64,000 nucleotides of DNA, taken from assembly GCF_002355855.1 (NCBI RefSeq), contig NZ_AP017655.1:2075501-2139500 (forward strand). Reading direction: 5' to 3'. This DNA comes from Sphingobium cloacae. GTDB taxonomy: Bacteria > Pseudomonadota > Alphaproteobacteria > Sphingomonadales > Sphingomonadaceae. A model generated the notes under the pieces. The model worked only from the letters and a program-made list of their open reading frames with translations, was not told the origin of the DNA and did no database searches. This document shows positions 8,597 to 18,850 of the stretch, piece by piece. How positions within the stretch are numbered: position 1 is the first letter of the stretch; every line of letters starts with the position of its first letter. The position numbers were made by a program, and so were the translations under genes.

Positions 8597-9276
8597 GATC
8601 CGGGCGCTCCCACCCTGTCGTCGATCACCGTCTCATAGTCCGTGCCGTTCCACATCCGCACGGTGACATGGCGGCTGCCGTCCGTCGCGACATCGGCGGA
8701 CCAGAGCAGGCTTTCATCCACGGGCGGCGGCATGGCGCCCTTGGTCCGCGCCCCGGCCGCAGGCGGCGGATTAAGGGGAGCGGCTCCCTGCCCCTCGCCG
8801 GGCGCGCGCCGCTTGCAGGTCGCGACCTTGCCGCTCAGATATTCGGGCGCTTCCCGTGGACTGGCGAGGGCATCGCCATGATCCATGATCCACTTCCATG
8901 CGCCCTTCTTGTCGCGCCGCCAGATGGTCGTGAAATAGCCGACCGATCCGTCCGGGCGCTTCCAATTGCCGGTACTGGCCGCCAGATTGCCGCCGCAGGA
9001 CACATAGACGATGGCGGGCGACCACTGCACCGAAGCGGGCGGATCGGCCTGTTTCCTGAGCCAGTCCCTCGCCAGCACCCGCTGCGGCACGAACATCACC
9101 GCATCTTCCGCCGCGGTTTCGCGAAAGGCTGTCCACTGCCCTTTCGTCTGCGCCAGCCGGTTGAACGCCATTTCCGCCGCGATCACGGAACTGGGATCGG
9201 GCTGGAACCGCATCGGCGGCCGCGCGCCGATCAGGGCGAACGCCCCGGCCAGCAGGAGCGCGGCGCGTGCCTTCAC
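8593..9276 (-). CDS. Secreted NTF2-like/DUF4440 domain protein
   Basis: A 227-residue protein with an N-terminal signal peptide ([17 protein letters not shown]) followed by an NTF2-like/DUF4440-type fold. Typical segments are [47 protein letters not shown] and WKWIMDHGD. The start is GTG 9274-9276, which overlaps the folD stop by four bases. The C-terminal third is Pro-rich and then beta-rich and is not recognised. Its function is unknown; export to the periplasm is inferred from the leader. Confidence 0.75.
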   Translation of the reverse strand: MKARAALLLAGAFALIGARPPMRFQPDPSSVIAAEMAFNRLAQTKGQWTAFRETAAEDAVMFVPQRVLARDWLRKQADPPASVQWSPAIVYVSCGGNLAASTGNWKRPDGSVGYFTTIWRRDKKGAWKWIMDHGDALASPREAPEYLSGKVATCKRRAPGEGQGAAPLNPPPAAGARTKGAMPPPVDESLLWSADVATDGSRHVTVRMWNGTDYETVIDDRVGAPGS

Positions 9277-10166
9277 AGCCCCTCCGGCCCGGGCAGCCCC
9301 GCCCGCGCATGGGCCGCGACCAGCGTGTTGCGCAGCAGCACCGCGATCGTCATCGGCCCGACGCCGCCCGGCACCGGCGTGATGGCGCGGACATGGGCCA
9401 GCGCCTCGGCGGTGGCGACATCGCCCACGATCCGGGCCTTGCCGTCCTCGGTATCGACGACGCGGTTGATGCCGACGTCGATCACGGTCGCGCCGGGCTT
9501 GATCCATTCGCCCTTCACCATCTCGGCGCGGCCCACCGCCGCCACCACGATGTCGGCGCGATGCACCACGCTGGCGATGTCGCGGGTGCGGCTGTGCGCG
9601 AGGGTGACGGTGCAATTTTCCGCCAGCAGCAGTTGCGCCATAGGCTTGCCCACGATGTTGGAGCGGCCCACGACCACCGCCTCCAGACCGCTCAAATCGC
9701 CCAGTTCGTCCTTCAGCAGCATGATACAGCCCAGCGGCGTGCAGGGCACCAGCGCTTCCTGCCCCGTCGCCAGCCGCCCGGCATTGACGACATGGAAGCC
9801 GTCCACATCCTTGTCCGGGCTGACCGCCGCGATCACCGAAGCCTCGTCGATATGCCCCGGCAGCGGCAACTGGCAGAGGATGCCGTCGATCCGCTCGTCC
9901 GCGTTCAGTTCCTCGATCAGGTCGAGCAGTTCATCCTCGCCGATGGTCGCGGGCAGCTTGAATTCGAAGCTTTCCATGCCCGCCTCGACCGTCATCCTGC
10001 CCTTGTTGCGGACATAGACGGAACTGGCCGGGTCTTCCCCCACCAGCACGACCGCCAGCCCCGGCTTGCGCCCGGCCTGCGCCGCGAAGGCCGCCACGCC
10101 CTCGGCCACCTGCGCCCGCAGGCCCGCGGCGAACGCCTTGCCGTCGATGATCTTGCCGATGGTCAT
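9273..10166 (-). CDS. folD: Bifunctional methylenetetrahydrofolate dehydrogenase/cyclohydrolase
   Basis: A 297-residue FolD, which interconverts 5,10-methylene-THF and 10-formyl-THF and supplies one-carbon units for purines and fMet. Conserved segments are YVRNKGR (catalytic Lys region), [26 protein letters not shown] and the nucleotide-binding [17 protein letters not shown]. The end [15 protein letters not shown] is the classic PGGVGPMT motif. It overlaps the DUF167 gene upstream and the NTF2-like gene downstream by four bases each. Confidence 0.97.
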   Translation of the reverse strand: MTIGKIIDGKAFAAGLRAQVAEGVAAFAAQAGRKPGLAVVLVGEDPASSVYVRNKGRMTVEAGMESFEFKLPATIGEDELLDLIEELNADERIDGILCQLPLPGHIDEASVIAAVSPDKDVDGFHVVNAGRLATGQEALVPCTPLGCIMLLKDELGDLSGLEAVVVGRSNIVGKPMAQLLLAENCTVTLAHSRTRDIASVVHRADIVVAAVGRAEMVKGEWIKPGATVIDVGINRVVDTEDGKARIVGDVATAEALAHVRAITPVPGGVGPMTIAVLLRNTLVAAHARAGLPGPEGL

Positions 10167-10489
10167 GCCTGTCCCTGTTCCTCGATCGCGGCGCCAAGCC
10201 GCTGGAGGGCGTCCGCCGCGCCGCCGCCCTTCATCCGCAAACGCTTTAGCCGGTTGGTGTCACCCGATTCCAGCAAAATCGCGCTTTTGGGCCAAGCCAG
10301 CCGCCTGGCCAGCAAAGCGATCAACGCCGCATTGGCCTTGCCCTTTTCCGCCACGGCCCGGACGCGGGCGCTGAGCCAGGGCGCGCCCTTCTCATCCGTC
10401 CAGACGCCGCCCACTTCCTCCCGCGCCGCGCCGGGCGTCAGCCGGACGCGCAGCAGCAGGTCGTCGCCATCGCGGCTCCAGACCGTCAC
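10163..10489 (-). CDS. DUF167 (YggU) family protein
   Basis: A 108-residue protein matching DUF167/YggU, with [18 protein letters not shown] near the start and [19 protein letters not shown] in the middle, the most conserved family segment. The function is unknown; the family often neighbours yggT, as here. Its stop overlaps folD by four bases and its start overlaps the yggT stop by four bases. Confidence 0.92.
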   Translation of the reverse strand: MTVWSRDGDDLLLRVRLTPGAAREEVGGVWTDEKGAPWLSARVRAVAEKGKANAALIALLARRLAWPKSAILLESGDTNRLKRLRMKGGGAADALQRLGAAIEEQGQA

Positions 10490-10776
10490 ACCAGCCCGAA
10501 CAGGGGCGGCAATATCGCCTGCCGGATGATGAGGATCGCCAGCAGCACCACCATCGGCGACAGGTCCAGCGCGCCCAGATCCGGCATCACCTTGCGGATC
10601 GGATTATAGATGGGTGCGGTGATCCGGTCGAGCGTGACCATGATGGTGCGCACCACGTCGCTATAGGTGTTGATGACGTTGAAGGCGATCAGCCAGCTCA
10701 TGATGGCCTGGATGATGATGATCCACCACAACACGTCGAGCAGGATGACGATGATCTGATAGAGCGCGTAGGCCAT
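10486..10776 (-). CDS. YggT family membrane protein
   Basis: A 96-residue protein with two hydrophobic segments (about residues 5-30 and 70-92) and the central YggT motif TLDRITAPIYNPIRKVMP. YggT proteins have been linked to osmotic tolerance and membrane organisation; no enzymatic role is known. The ATG at 10774-10776 was chosen because the earlier in-frame start lacks family similarity. It is the first gene of the overlapping operon yggT-DUF167-folD-NTF2-marC, and the promoter should lie between it and argB. Confidence 0.92.
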   Translation of the reverse strand: MAYALYQIIVILLDVLWWIIIIQAIMSWLIAFNVINTYSDVVRTIMVTLDRITAPIYNPIRKVMPDLGALDLSPMVVLLAILIIRQAILPPLFGLV

Positions 10777-10886
10777 GAAGTCTCCGATATGCTGGACGTT
10801 TCCTCTAGCCGAGGCGGACGCCGCGCGACAAGCCGCCAACGCGGCTTATTCCACCAACAACGGGCTCAGGTCGCCGAACCGACCGC

Positions 10887-11792
10887 TCAGCGCCGGACCA
10901 GCGTGCCCGCGCCCTTGTCGGTGAAGATTTCCAGCAGCATCGCATGAGGCACCCGCCCGTCGAGGATGACGGCCGCGTCCACGCCGCCCTCCACCGCCTT
11001 CACACAGGTCTCCAGCTTGGGGATCATGCCGCCGCTGATCGTGCCGTCCTCCTGCAACCCCTTGATCGCGGCGGGATCGAGGTCGGTGAGCAGATGCCCC
11101 TGCTTGTCCAGCACGCCCGCCACGTCGGTCAGCAGGAAGAAGCGCGACGCACCCAGTTCCGCCGCGATCGCGCCCGCCATGGTGTCGGCGTTGACATTAT
11201 AGGTATGGCCGTCCGCGCCGATGCCCACCGGGGCCACCACCGGAATGATGCCGTCCTGCGACAGGGTATCGAGGATGCGCCGGTCGACCTTCACCGGATC
11301 GCCCACGAAGCCCAGGTCCACATGCCGCTCGATCCCGCTATGGGGATCGGGCGCGCGGCTGCCGCCCACCTTCTCGCACAGGACGAGGCCGCCATCCTTG
11401 CCCGAAATGCCGACCGCCCGGCCGCCCGCGCCCGAAATCCAGCCGACGATTTCCTTGTTGATCGACCCGGCCAGCACCATTTCCGCGATATGCGCCGTCT
11501 CCGCATCGGTGACGCGCAGCCCGTTGATGAAATGCGATTCGACCCCCAGCTTCTTGAGCATCGCGCCGATCTGCGGCCCGCCGCCATGGACGACGACGAC
11601 ATTGATGCCCACCGCCTTCATCAGCACGACATCTTCCGCGAAATCGCGCGCCGCTTCGGGATCGCCCATGGCATGCCCGCCATATTTCACGACGAAGGTC
11701 TTGCCCGCATAGCGCTGCATATAGGGCAGCGCCTCGACCAGGGTTTCGGCCTTCGCGAGGAGCGCGGGTTCGGGGGCGTGCTTATCGTTCAT
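10887..11792 (-). CDS. argB: Acetylglutamate kinase
   Basis: The 301-residue product phosphorylates N-acetylglutamate in the cyclic arginine pathway. It has the amino-acid-kinase fold with [10 protein letters not shown] (phosphate-binding Lys), [21 protein letters not shown] (substrate binding), [13 protein letters not shown] and [11 protein letters not shown] (ATP site). The N-terminal helix present before the kinase core (residues 1-25) is the one that in arginine-sensitive enzymes mediates feedback inhibition by arginine. ATG 11790-11792 was chosen; an in-frame ATG 12 bases upstream is an alternative. Confidence 0.96.
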   Translation of the reverse strand: MNDKHAPEPALLAKAETLVEALPYMQRYAGKTFVVKYGGHAMGDPEAARDFAEDVVLMKAVGINVVVVHGGGPQIGAMLKKLGVESHFINGLRVTDAETAHIAEMVLAGSINKEIVGWISGAGGRAVGISGKDGGLVLCEKVGGSRAPDPHSGIERHVDLGFVGDPVKVDRRILDTLSQDGIIPVVAPVGIGADGHTYNVNADTMAGAIAAELGASRFFLLTDVAGVLDKQGHLLTDLDPAAIKGLQEDGTISGGMIPKLETCVKAVEGGVDAAVILDGRVPHAMLLEIFTDKGAGTLVRR

Positions 11793-11804
11793 GCGCGCGC
11801 GCAT

Positions 11805-12063
11805 TAAAGACAATGGCGCCGCGCCGCAAGTTCATGCGGCCTTCCTTCTCTTGCAGCCGGGCCGCGATGGATCTTGCAATGACATGAAGGGATGGCGTCA
11901 TATTTCCTCCGCCCCATGGGGAGAGGGTTGCGGCGACTGGGGTGGCTTGCCGCCTTCGTCGGTGCTGGGTGAGGGGGGACATGCTCCGTCAGACTATCCC
12001 TTTCCCAAAGGGGAGAAGGGAAAGCGAAGGTCCGTCTCCCTGCAAACCCTGCCCCACCGGAGA
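11805..12063. repeat. Non-coding interval with G/C-rich inverted repeats
   Basis: Between argB and ppx no credible gene is present. The stretch holds short mirror-like motifs (CCCCATGGGGAGAGGG, GGGTGAGGGG, CCCTTTCCCAAAGGGGAGAAGGGAAAG). These resemble the intergenic hairpin-forming repeats at 38.33-38.53 kb and 45.63-45.66 kb of this window. They are probably copies of a dispersed intergenic repeat. Confidence 0.45.
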
Positions 12064-13578
12064 TCAGGGCATCAGGCGATATTCCAGGACCATGGCCTGC
12101 GCCAACTGGCGGAGCCGCCGTTCGACCGCCTCGCCCAGCAGGTCCCGGTCGCCGTCGCGCAACGCCAGTTCCAGCACATCCCCCTTCCGATCCAGACGGG
12201 ATGCGATCAGGGGGCCTTCAATGCCGCCCGACAGCCTCTGCCCCAGACGGATGGCAAGGCCCCACAGCATCGCGCGTTTCAGCGCTTCGGGTGAAGCCAG
12301 GCGCTCCAGTCCGGCCGGAACCTGCGTTCCGCCACCGAAATTGCTGTAGAGCGCCTGCGCCAGCATGGCCCGTTCCGGCGTGGTGACGCCCACCCAATTG
12401 CTGTGCAGGGCGATCTCCATGCCCCGTTCCGCCCGGAAATCGGGATTGGCGCGCCAGCCGACATCGGCCAGCAGGCAGGCGGCCCGGCGAATCCGGCGCG
12501 CGGCGGCATCGTCGTCACCGAACAGGGGCGCGATCCAGCGCTCTATCCTGTCCCCATGCCCGCGAAAGCGCGCCTGCGCCTCCCCTTCCGCTTCCGCCGC
12601 GACCAGCAACGGGTCATGCGCGCGCAGCGAAGCGGGCAGGTCTTCGAACAGCAAGCCTTCGCGCAGGCCGTAAGCCGACACGACCAGCCTGCCCGTCTTC
12701 AACTGGCGCACCACGACCGACAGCAAGGCCGCCGCATCCGGCAGCGTCGGGACGCGCGATCCGGTGATGGCCGGAATCGCCTTGAGCCGCGACTTGCCGA
12801 TATGGGACACGATCCGCGTCAGTTGCTCGGCCCGTTCCGCGGGCATTTCATATTGGTGGACCACCGGCAGCGGGAAATGCGTCGCCTGCATGTCGAACCG
12901 CGCCAGGGCGCGCCACGATCCCCCCACCATATAGAGGGGCAGACCCGGCTCCTTCGGCCAGCCCGCCTTCCCCAGCATCTTGGTCAGCATCCGCTCCAGC
13001 GCCTTGGAGCCCTTGGCGCGAATCTGCGGCAGGCGAAGCACACCCAGCGGCAGCGACACCGTCTGGTGCACCGCGCCGTCCCGCACCCGCGCCAGTTCCA
13101 GGCTGCCGCCGCCCAGATCGCCGACGATGCCGTCCGCGCCGGGGATGCCCGACAGCACGCCATGCGCCGCGCCGATCGCCTCCTGCGCGCCGGACAGCAA
13201 TTCGACCTTCAGCCCCAGCGCCTGCGTCCGCGCGATGAACTCCGGGCCGTTGGTCGCATCGCGCACCGCCGCCGTGGCGACGCAGCGCACCTGCGCGACC
13301 TGCATCTCCCGGCACAGATGAGCGAAACGCGCCACGGCCCGCAATCCGCGCTCCATCGCGTCCGGCTCGATCCGCCCGGTCCTGCCCAGCGACGCGCCCA
13401 GCCCCGCCATCACCTTTTCATTGAACAGGGTGAAGGGGATGCGGCGCGGCCCGTCATAGACGACCAGGCGCACGCTGTTGGACCCGATATCGATGATCGC
13501 CGTCCGCGCGGTGGCGGCTTGCGGAGAAGTCGCCATCGTCTCGGCCACTTCCCTCACGCGGCTCAGCATGGAATTCAT
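12064..13578 (-). CDS. ppx: Exopolyphosphatase / Ppx-GppA family phosphatase
   Basis: A 504-residue protein of the Ppx/GppA (ASKHA) family, which hydrolyses terminal phosphates of polyphosphate or pppGpp. The N-terminal signature IIDIGSNSVRLVVYDG and the second phosphate loop GDLGGGSLEL (about 155-165) are intact. A C-terminal HD-like helical half follows from about residue 320. The start at ATG 13576-13578 lies five bases after the ppk1 stop, so the two are translationally linked. The pairing of kinase and phosphatase argues for control of polyphosphate pools. Confidence 0.94.
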   Translation of the reverse strand: MNSMLSRVREVAETMATSPQAATARTAIIDIGSNSVRLVVYDGPRRIPFTLFNEKVMAGLGASLGRTGRIEPDAMERGLRAVARFAHLCREMQVAQVRCVATAAVRDATNGPEFIARTQALGLKVELLSGAQEAIGAAHGVLSGIPGADGIVGDLGGGSLELARVRDGAVHQTVSLPLGVLRLPQIRAKGSKALERMLTKMLGKAGWPKEPGLPLYMVGGSWRALARFDMQATHFPLPVVHQYEMPAERAEQLTRIVSHIGKSRLKAIPAITGSRVPTLPDAAALLSVVVRQLKTGRLVVSAYGLREGLLFEDLPASLRAHDPLLVAAEAEGEAQARFRGHGDRIERWIAPLFGDDDAAARRIRRAACLLADVGWRANPDFRAERGMEIALHSNWVGVTTPERAMLAQALYSNFGGGTQVPAGLERLASPEALKRAMLWGLAIRLGQRLSGGIEGPLIASRLDRKGDVLELALRDGDRDLLGEAVERRLRQLAQAMVLEYRLMP

Positions 13579-13583
13579 GCGCG

Positions 13584-15725
13584 TCAGCCCGCCCGTCCGC
13601 GCAGGCGCAGCGTCGGCACCGCCTCGCTGTCTAGCGCCGCGCCGCGCCCCGACAGCGACGGGTTGGTCATGAAATAACGATGCAGGTTGAACGGCCGGTC
13701 GCCCGGATCGACCCGCCGGTAATGGCCGTCGCTCGCCAGTTCCCAGCTTTGTTCGGTGTCGATCAGGTTGGCGACCATCACCTGGTCGAGGATCTGGTCG
13801 TGCACCGTCGGATTCTCGATGGGCGCGAGGAATTCCACGCGCCTGTCGAAATTGCGCGGCATCCAGTCGGCCGAGCTGATGAAGACCTTCGCGCCGTTAT
13901 TGGGCAGCGTCTTGCCGTTGCCGAACACGGTGATGCGGCTATGCTCCAGGAAGCGGCCGACCACCGATTTGACGCGGATATTCTCCGACATGCCCGGGAC
14001 GCCGGGGCGCAGGCAGCAAATGCCCCGCACGATGAGGTCGATCTCCACCCCCGCATTGCTGGCGGCATAGAGTTTTTCGATGATCGCGGGATCGACCAGC
14101 GAGTTCATCTTCGCCCAGATGGTGCCGGGCCGTCCGGCGCGGACATGCTCGATCTCCGCCTCGATCAATGCGCAGAGGCGATTGCGCAGGTCGCGCGGCG
14201 ACATCACCAGCTTCTCCAGCTGCTGCGGCTCGACATAGCCGGTGATGTAGTTGAACAGCGCCGCCGCATCGCGCCCATAGGCCGGATCGGCGGTGAAAAA
14301 GCTCAAATCGGTGTAGATTCGCGCGGTAATCGGGTGATAATTGCCTGTTCCGAAATGGCAGTAGGTGCGGAACTGCTCGCCCTCGCGCCGGACGACCATC
14401 GACACCTTGGCGTGGGTCTTCCAGTCGATGAAGCCATAGACCACCTGCACGCCCGCGCGTTCCAGCGCGTCGGCCCACATCAGGTTCTGCTCCTCGTCGA
14501 AGCGGGCCTTCAATTCCACGACGGCCGTGACCGACTTGCCCGCTTCCGCCGCGTCGATCAGCGCGCGGATGATCGCCGACTGCTTGCCCGCGCGGTACAG
14601 CGTCTGCTTGATCGCCACGACATCCGGGTCCGAGGCCGCTTGTTTCAGGAACGAAACAACCACGTCGAACGCTTCATAGGGATGGTGAACCAGAATATCC
14701 TTGGCCCGGATCGCCGCAAAGCAATCCCCGCCATATTCTCTGATTCGTTCGGGGAATCGCGGCGCATAAGGCTCGAACTTCAGGTCGGGCCGGTCCTCGT
14801 CCACGATGTTCGACAGGTCGCCGATGCCGACGAAACCCTCAACCTCCGCGATGATCGCCTCATGCCCCTGGAGCATGTCCTGCAACATCTCTTCCACCGG
14901 TTCGGGGATGCGCTCCTCGATCTCCATGCGGATCACCCGACCCCGGCGGCGGCGCTTGATGGCGCTGCGGAAATAGCGGACCAGATCCTCCGCCTCTTCC
15001 TCTATCTCGATGTCGCTGTCTCGGATGATGCGGAACACGCCGCTGTTGCGGACGCGATAGCCGGGAAAGAGGTCCGCCGAAAAGCGCCGGATCACTGCCT
15101 CCAGCGCCATGAAGCGCGCCGGCTCCCCCGGCATCCGGACGAAACGGGCCAGCGAGGAAGGGATCATCACCAGTTCGCGGATCGGCTGCCTGTCCGACAG
15201 GCGTTCGAGGTCGAAGACGATCGACAGGCCCTGATTGGGAATGAAGGGGAAAGGATGCGCCGGGTCCAGCGCCTGCGGCGTCAAAATCGGGAATATCTGC
15301 GTCAGGAAATGCTCGCGCAGCCAGGCTTCGGCCAGCGCGTCGATCTCACTGGACGGGCCAATCACCTCTATACCCACCTGCGCCAGTTCGCCGTGCAGCG
15401 CACCCCACACCTTCTGTTGCGCCGCCATCAGCCGCACCGTTTCCTCGGTGATCGCGGCCAGTTGCTGCGCCGGGGTCAGTCCGTCGGCGGAACGCATGTC
15501 CACGTCCTGCAACTGCTGGCCCTTGAGGCCCGCGACGCGCACGCTGAAGAACTCGTCCAGATTCGCACCGGAGATCGACAGGAAACGCAGGCGCTCCAGC
15601 AAGGGGTGCGCCCGGTTCATCGCCTCTTCCAGCACTCGCTGATTGAAAGCCAGCCAGCTCAGTTCCCGGTTGAAATAGCGTTCGCCCGTCAATGTCAGGC
15701 TGGCGGAGGGATCAGCTTCGGCCAC
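13584..15725 (-). CDS. ppk1: Polyphosphate kinase 1
   Basis: A 713-residue PPK1, making polyphosphate from ATP. Domain order is: N-terminal ([20 protein letters not shown]), head, then two phospholipase D-like C-terminal domains. The catalytic His is in [11 protein letters not shown] (about residue 447), and the second conserved His-free motif [17 protein letters not shown] lies near residue 605. The length and all core motifs match the family. It lies between hdaA and ppx on the same strand, 17 bases after the hdaA stop. Confidence 0.97.
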   Translation of the reverse strand: MAEADPSASLTLTGERYFNRELSWLAFNQRVLEEAMNRAHPLLERLRFLSISGANLDEFFSVRVAGLKGQQLQDVDMRSADGLTPAQQLAAITEETVRLMAAQQKVWGALHGELAQVGIEVIGPSSEIDALAEAWLREHFLTQIFPILTPQALDPAHPFPFIPNQGLSIVFDLERLSDRQPIRELVMIPSSLARFVRMPGEPARFMALEAVIRRFSADLFPGYRVRNSGVFRIIRDSDIEIEEEAEDLVRYFRSAIKRRRRGRVIRMEIEERIPEPVEEMLQDMLQGHEAIIAEVEGFVGIGDLSNIVDEDRPDLKFEPYAPRFPERIREYGGDCFAAIRAKDILVHHPYEAFDVVVSFLKQAASDPDVVAIKQTLYRAGKQSAIIRALIDAAEAGKSVTAVVELKARFDEEQNLMWADALERAGVQVVYGFIDWKTHAKVSMVVRREGEQFRTYCHFGTGNYHPITARIYTDLSFFTADPAYGRDAAALFNYITGYVEPQQLEKLVMSPRDLRNRLCALIEAEIEHVRAGRPGTIWAKMNSLVDPAIIEKLYAASNAGVEIDLIVRGICCLRPGVPGMSENIRVKSVVGRFLEHSRITVFGNGKTLPNNGAKVFISSADWMPRNFDRRVEFLAPIENPTVHDQILDQVMVANLIDTEQSWELASDGHYRRVDPGDRPFNLHRYFMTNPSLSGRGAALDSEAVPTLRLRGRAG

Positions 15726-15742
15726 GAAAGTCTCGCATGGGA

Positions 15743-16369
15743 TCAGTGGGAAGGGTCGGGCGGCAATATAGGCAGAAAACCGGCTCCTTGCAGAGCCTCT
15801 TTCGCCATTGCGACGGAAATCTTACGCCCGGATGACAGAGCCGCTTCATCCAGCAGGCGCGTGACCGCCGCGATGGCGGCATAGCTTCGCTCGATCCGCC
15901 GCAGCAGCCAGTCGGGCAGGTCGGCCGCATAATACGCGCCCGCCGATGCCAGCCCCCGCTCGATCAGGGCACGGGCCAGCGGTTCGTCCGGTTCCGCGAT
16001 GGCCACGTGAGACACGGCGGCAAGACGGGATCGCAGGTCCGGCAATGCCACCGTCCATTGCGCGGGAGGGGCCTGTCCGATCATCAACAGGGGCCGGCAC
16101 TGGGTCTGCGCCTCGTTCCATGCGTGGAAGAGGCGGTGTTCATCCTGCCCCTGCGCGTCGTCGATGACCGTGCCGCCGCTCATGCGGGCGAACTGCCGCG
16201 CCAGCGTTGAGCGGCCGGACAGGCGCGGCCCGGTGAGTATGCTGACCGACAGGCGCCAGTCGCGCCAGCTTTCCAGATGCCGGACCGCGATGCGATTGGC
16301 GTCGCTGACCAGGAAATGATCACCCTTCCCCTGGCCCGCCCAGTCGAACGGCAGGCTGATCTGGCTCAT
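15743..16369 (-). CDS. hdaA: DnaA regulatory inactivator HdaA
   Basis: A 208-residue truncated AAA+ protein of the Hda type, which with the beta clamp promotes ATP hydrolysis by DnaA and stops re-initiation. The extreme N-terminus SQISLPFDW looks like a clamp-binding motif. The P-loop reads GPRLSGRST, with Arg in place of the invariant Lys. Walker B is VIDDAQ, and a lid helix (LPDLRSRL) follows with a sensor-2-like helix near the end. Its start overlaps the upstream DUF2066 stop by four bases. The upstream DUF2066 gene is also its neighbour in other sphingomonads as far as I recall. Confidence 0.88.
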   Translation of the reverse strand: MSQISLPFDWAGQGKGDHFLVSDANRIAVRHLESWRDWRLSVSILTGPRLSGRSTLARQFARMSGGTVIDDAQGQDEHRLFHAWNEAQTQCRPLLMIGQAPPAQWTVALPDLRSRLAAVSHVAIAEPDEPLARALIERGLASAGAYYAADLPDWLLRRIERSYAAIAAVTRLLDEAALSSGRKISVAMAKEALQGAGFLPILPPDPSH

Positions 16370-17652
16370 GGGGCGCTGGCGGCTCCGGCGGCGGGCGCGG
16401 CGGCGCGGCGGATGCGGATCGTGTTGCCCGACACCGCGACGCCATAACCCTTTGCCTGCAAGGCCGAACGCAAGGCATCGACGCCGCCGACGAAATTGAC
16501 CTGCATCACCGAAGTCCCGCCCAAGGCCAGGCTGCTGGTCGATGCGGACCGCACGCCCGGTATCGAGCGCATCATCGATTCGCCTTGCGATACCGATCCC
16601 ACGTCCGGCGTGTCGAACTGTACCGAGAAGGTAGCCACGCCCGCTTCGGGCGGAGCCTCGAAGGTCTCGACCGGCAGGTCGGCGGCATTTTCGATCGCCA
16701 GTGCCTCGGGGTCCACCGGTTCTTCGATGATGAGCGACGGGTCGGGCCGCAGGCGACCGTCATTCAACGCCGTAATATAAAGCCCGTCGATCCGCCGCGC
16801 GGCTTCATCCAACATCTTCGGAATCGCGCTCTCGCTGGAGGCGCGGAGCGAGAAGCTGCCGATCAGGCTGTCGTCGGGACCATAACGCGCCGTGAAGGTG
16901 CCCAGCACCGGCCCGCCCGGCCATTGCCGATCCAGCCGGGCGATGGGGATCACCACGTCCGCCGCCCCATATTGGTCCAGCAACACGCGCCACCACAACC
17001 GCCCGCGCCTTCCGGTCTGTCCGGCGTTCAAGAGGATCGGATCGGCCACCGATCCCGCGACGCGCACATAGTCGATGGCGCTGTCCCCGGTACGATAACG
17101 CGCCCATGCTTCCTGCCACGCATTGATCCGCTCATAGGAGACGGCCGATCCGCCGTCCCACAATATCGGGATCACCAGCAATGGCGGGGATCGTCTGACA
17201 TTGCCGCTCACGCCCAGAAGCTGCCCGGTGCGCGACCGGTCGAACAGCACGCCCAGAGTCGCGACATAGCGCGTCGGACCGATCTGCTCATATTCGATCT
17301 CGATGCCCGAGATCATGCCTTCCAGTTGCGAATCGGAGAGGCCCGGCGCGCCCGCGCCACCATGGGTGCGCGCCCACAGCATCTTCCACGCCTGCCGCTG
17401 CGCCAGCCGCCAGCCCGCCTTGCGGGCACTGTCGGCATCCTTGGCGAAGACATCCACCTTGACGTCCCGCACTTCATAATCGCCGCCGCTGGCGATGGGC
17501 GGGACGCCGCGTTCCCCTTCCATCTGCGCGAACAGCGCCGCCGCGGCGAGGCCAAGGGCGATGGCGCCCGCGATCTGCGCGGGGCGCGACAGGAAAGAAA
17601 GCAGGCGCTGGGGAGATATCGTCCAGCGGCGAAGGGCAAGGTTGAGGCTCAC
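16366..17652 (-). CDS. DUF2066 domain protein, membrane-anchored
   Basis: The 428-residue product has one N-terminal hydrophobic helix (about 25-45, [20 protein letters not shown]) and then a periplasmic region of the DUF2066 type: [33 protein letters not shown] and a central [11 protein letters not shown]. The C-terminal 60 residues are Ala-rich after a small alpha/beta unit. The start is GTG 17650-17652, the last plausible start before the upstream frame becomes antisense to purM. The function is unknown. The linkage to hdaA with a 4-bp overlap is what stands out. Confidence 0.8.
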   Translation of the reverse strand: MSLNLALRRWTISPQRLLSFLSRPAQIAGAIALGLAAAALFAQMEGERGVPPIASGGDYEVRDVKVDVFAKDADSARKAGWRLAQRQAWKMLWARTHGGAGAPGLSDSQLEGMISGIEIEYEQIGPTRYVATLGVLFDRSRTGQLLGVSGNVRRSPPLLVIPILWDGGSAVSYERINAWQEAWARYRTGDSAIDYVRVAGSVADPILLNAGQTGRRGRLWWRVLLDQYGAADVVIPIARLDRQWPGGPVLGTFTARYGPDDSLIGSFSLRASSESAIPKMLDEAARRIDGLYITALNDGRLRPDPSLIIEEPVDPEALAIENAADLPVETFEAPPEAGVATFSVQFDTPDVGSVSQGESMMRSIPGVRSASTSSLALGGTSVMQVNFVGGVDALRSALQAKGYGVAVSGNTIRIRRAAAPAAGAASAP

Positions 17653-17742
17653 GCGCGCCCTTTTGGCGGGATTTGCCCGATATGCCAAGCGGCAACCCAT
17701 TTCCCGTTCCGTTTTCCCGCGCTTTGCTCTAGTCGCGCGGAT

Positions 17743-18837
17743 ATGAGCGACAACGAATCCTACAGCTACGCCAAGGCTGGCGTCGATATCGCGGCGGGCA
17801 ATGCGCTGGTCCGCGCCATCGCCCCTCTCGCCAAGTCCACCCGCCGTCCGGGCGCGAACGCGGAACTGGGCGGCTTCGGCGGCTTTTTCGACCTCAAGGC
17901 GGCGGGCTATAGCGATCCGCTGCTGGTCGCGGCCAATGACGGCGTCGGCACCAAGCTGAAGCTCGCGATCGACCATGACCGGCATGACGGCGTCGGCATC
18001 GACCTCGTCGCCATGTGCGCCAACGACCTGATCGTACAGGGCGCGGAGCCGTTGTTCTTCCTCGACTATTACGCCACCGGCAAGCTGGAGAGCAGCGTCG
18101 CCGAGCGCGTGATCGCGGGGATCGCCGAGGGCTGCCGTCAGGCGGGCTGCGCGCTCATCGGCGGCGAAACGGCCGAGATGCCGGGCATGTATGCCGATGG
18201 CGACTATGATCTCGCCGGTTTTTGCGTCGGCGCGGTGGAACGGAACGAGGCGCTCACCGGCAACCGGGTGCATCCGGGGAACGTGCTGCTGGGCCTTGCC
18301 TCGTCAGGCGTTCATTCGAACGGCTATTCGCTGGTCCGCCGCCTCGCTTCCGACAAGGGGTGGAAACTGCATCGGCCTGCCCTGTTCGATAATGAGGTGC
18401 TGCTGATCGACGCGCTGATGGCGCCGACGCGCATCTATGTGCGATCGCTGCTGCCGCTGGTGCGCGCGGGGAAGATCAACGCCCTTGCCCACATCACCGG
18501 CGGCGGCCTGCTGGAGAATATTCCCCGCGTGCTGCCTGAAGGCTGCCATGCTGTCGTCGACGCCGATGCATGGGAGCAGCCGCGCCTGATGGCCTTCCTG
18601 CAAGCGCAGGGCCATATCGAGCCGGGCGAAATGGCGCGCACCTTCAACTGCGGCGTGGGCATGGTGCTGGCAGTGGACGAAGACCAAGCCGCCGCCGTCG
18701 CCGCCGCCCTCGAAGCGGCGGGCGAAACCGTCTTCCGCATCGGCGCGGTCGAGCCGGGCGAGAAAGGCTGCACGGTCAGAGGCTCCGTCGAGACATGGAG
18801 CGCCAAAACCGACTGGAAAGCAACGCATCTGGGTTGA
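17743..18837 (+). CDS. purM: Phosphoribosylformylglycinamidine cyclo-ligase (AIR synthase)
   Basis: A 364-residue PurM, catalysing the ATP-dependent closure of FGAM to AIR in purine synthesis. Conserved stretches include [59 protein letters not shown] (ATP-binding) and [19 protein letters not shown] 17743 is 90 bases from the divergent DUF2066 start, so this gap should contain both promoters. purN follows after 13 bases. Confidence 0.97.
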   Translation: MSDNESYSYAKAGVDIAAGNALVRAIAPLAKSTRRPGANAELGGFGGFFDLKAAGYSDPLLVAANDGVGTKLKLAIDHDRHDGVGIDLVAMCANDLIVQGAEPLFFLDYYATGKLESSVAERVIAGIAEGCRQAGCALIGGETAEMPGMYADGDYDLAGFCVGAVERNEALTGNRVHPGNVLLGLASSGVHSNGYSLVRRLASDKGWKLHRPALFDNEVLLIDALMAPTRIYVRSLLPLVRAGKINALAHITGGGLLENIPRVLPEGCHAVVDADAWEQPRLMAFLQAQGHIEPGEMARTFNCGVGMVLAVDEDQAAAVAAALEAAGETVFRIGAVEPGEKGCTVRGSVETWSAKTDWKATHLG

Positions 18838-18850
18838 GCGCGAGTTGGTC

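Noticed and set aside
13680-15884. Long plus-strand frame across ppk1.
   Set aside because: It is antisense to ppk1; its composition is that of a shadow frame.
18845-18850. TTG at 18845 as start of purN.
   Set aside because: ATG at 18851 fits the family N-terminus; TTG would add only two residues without support.
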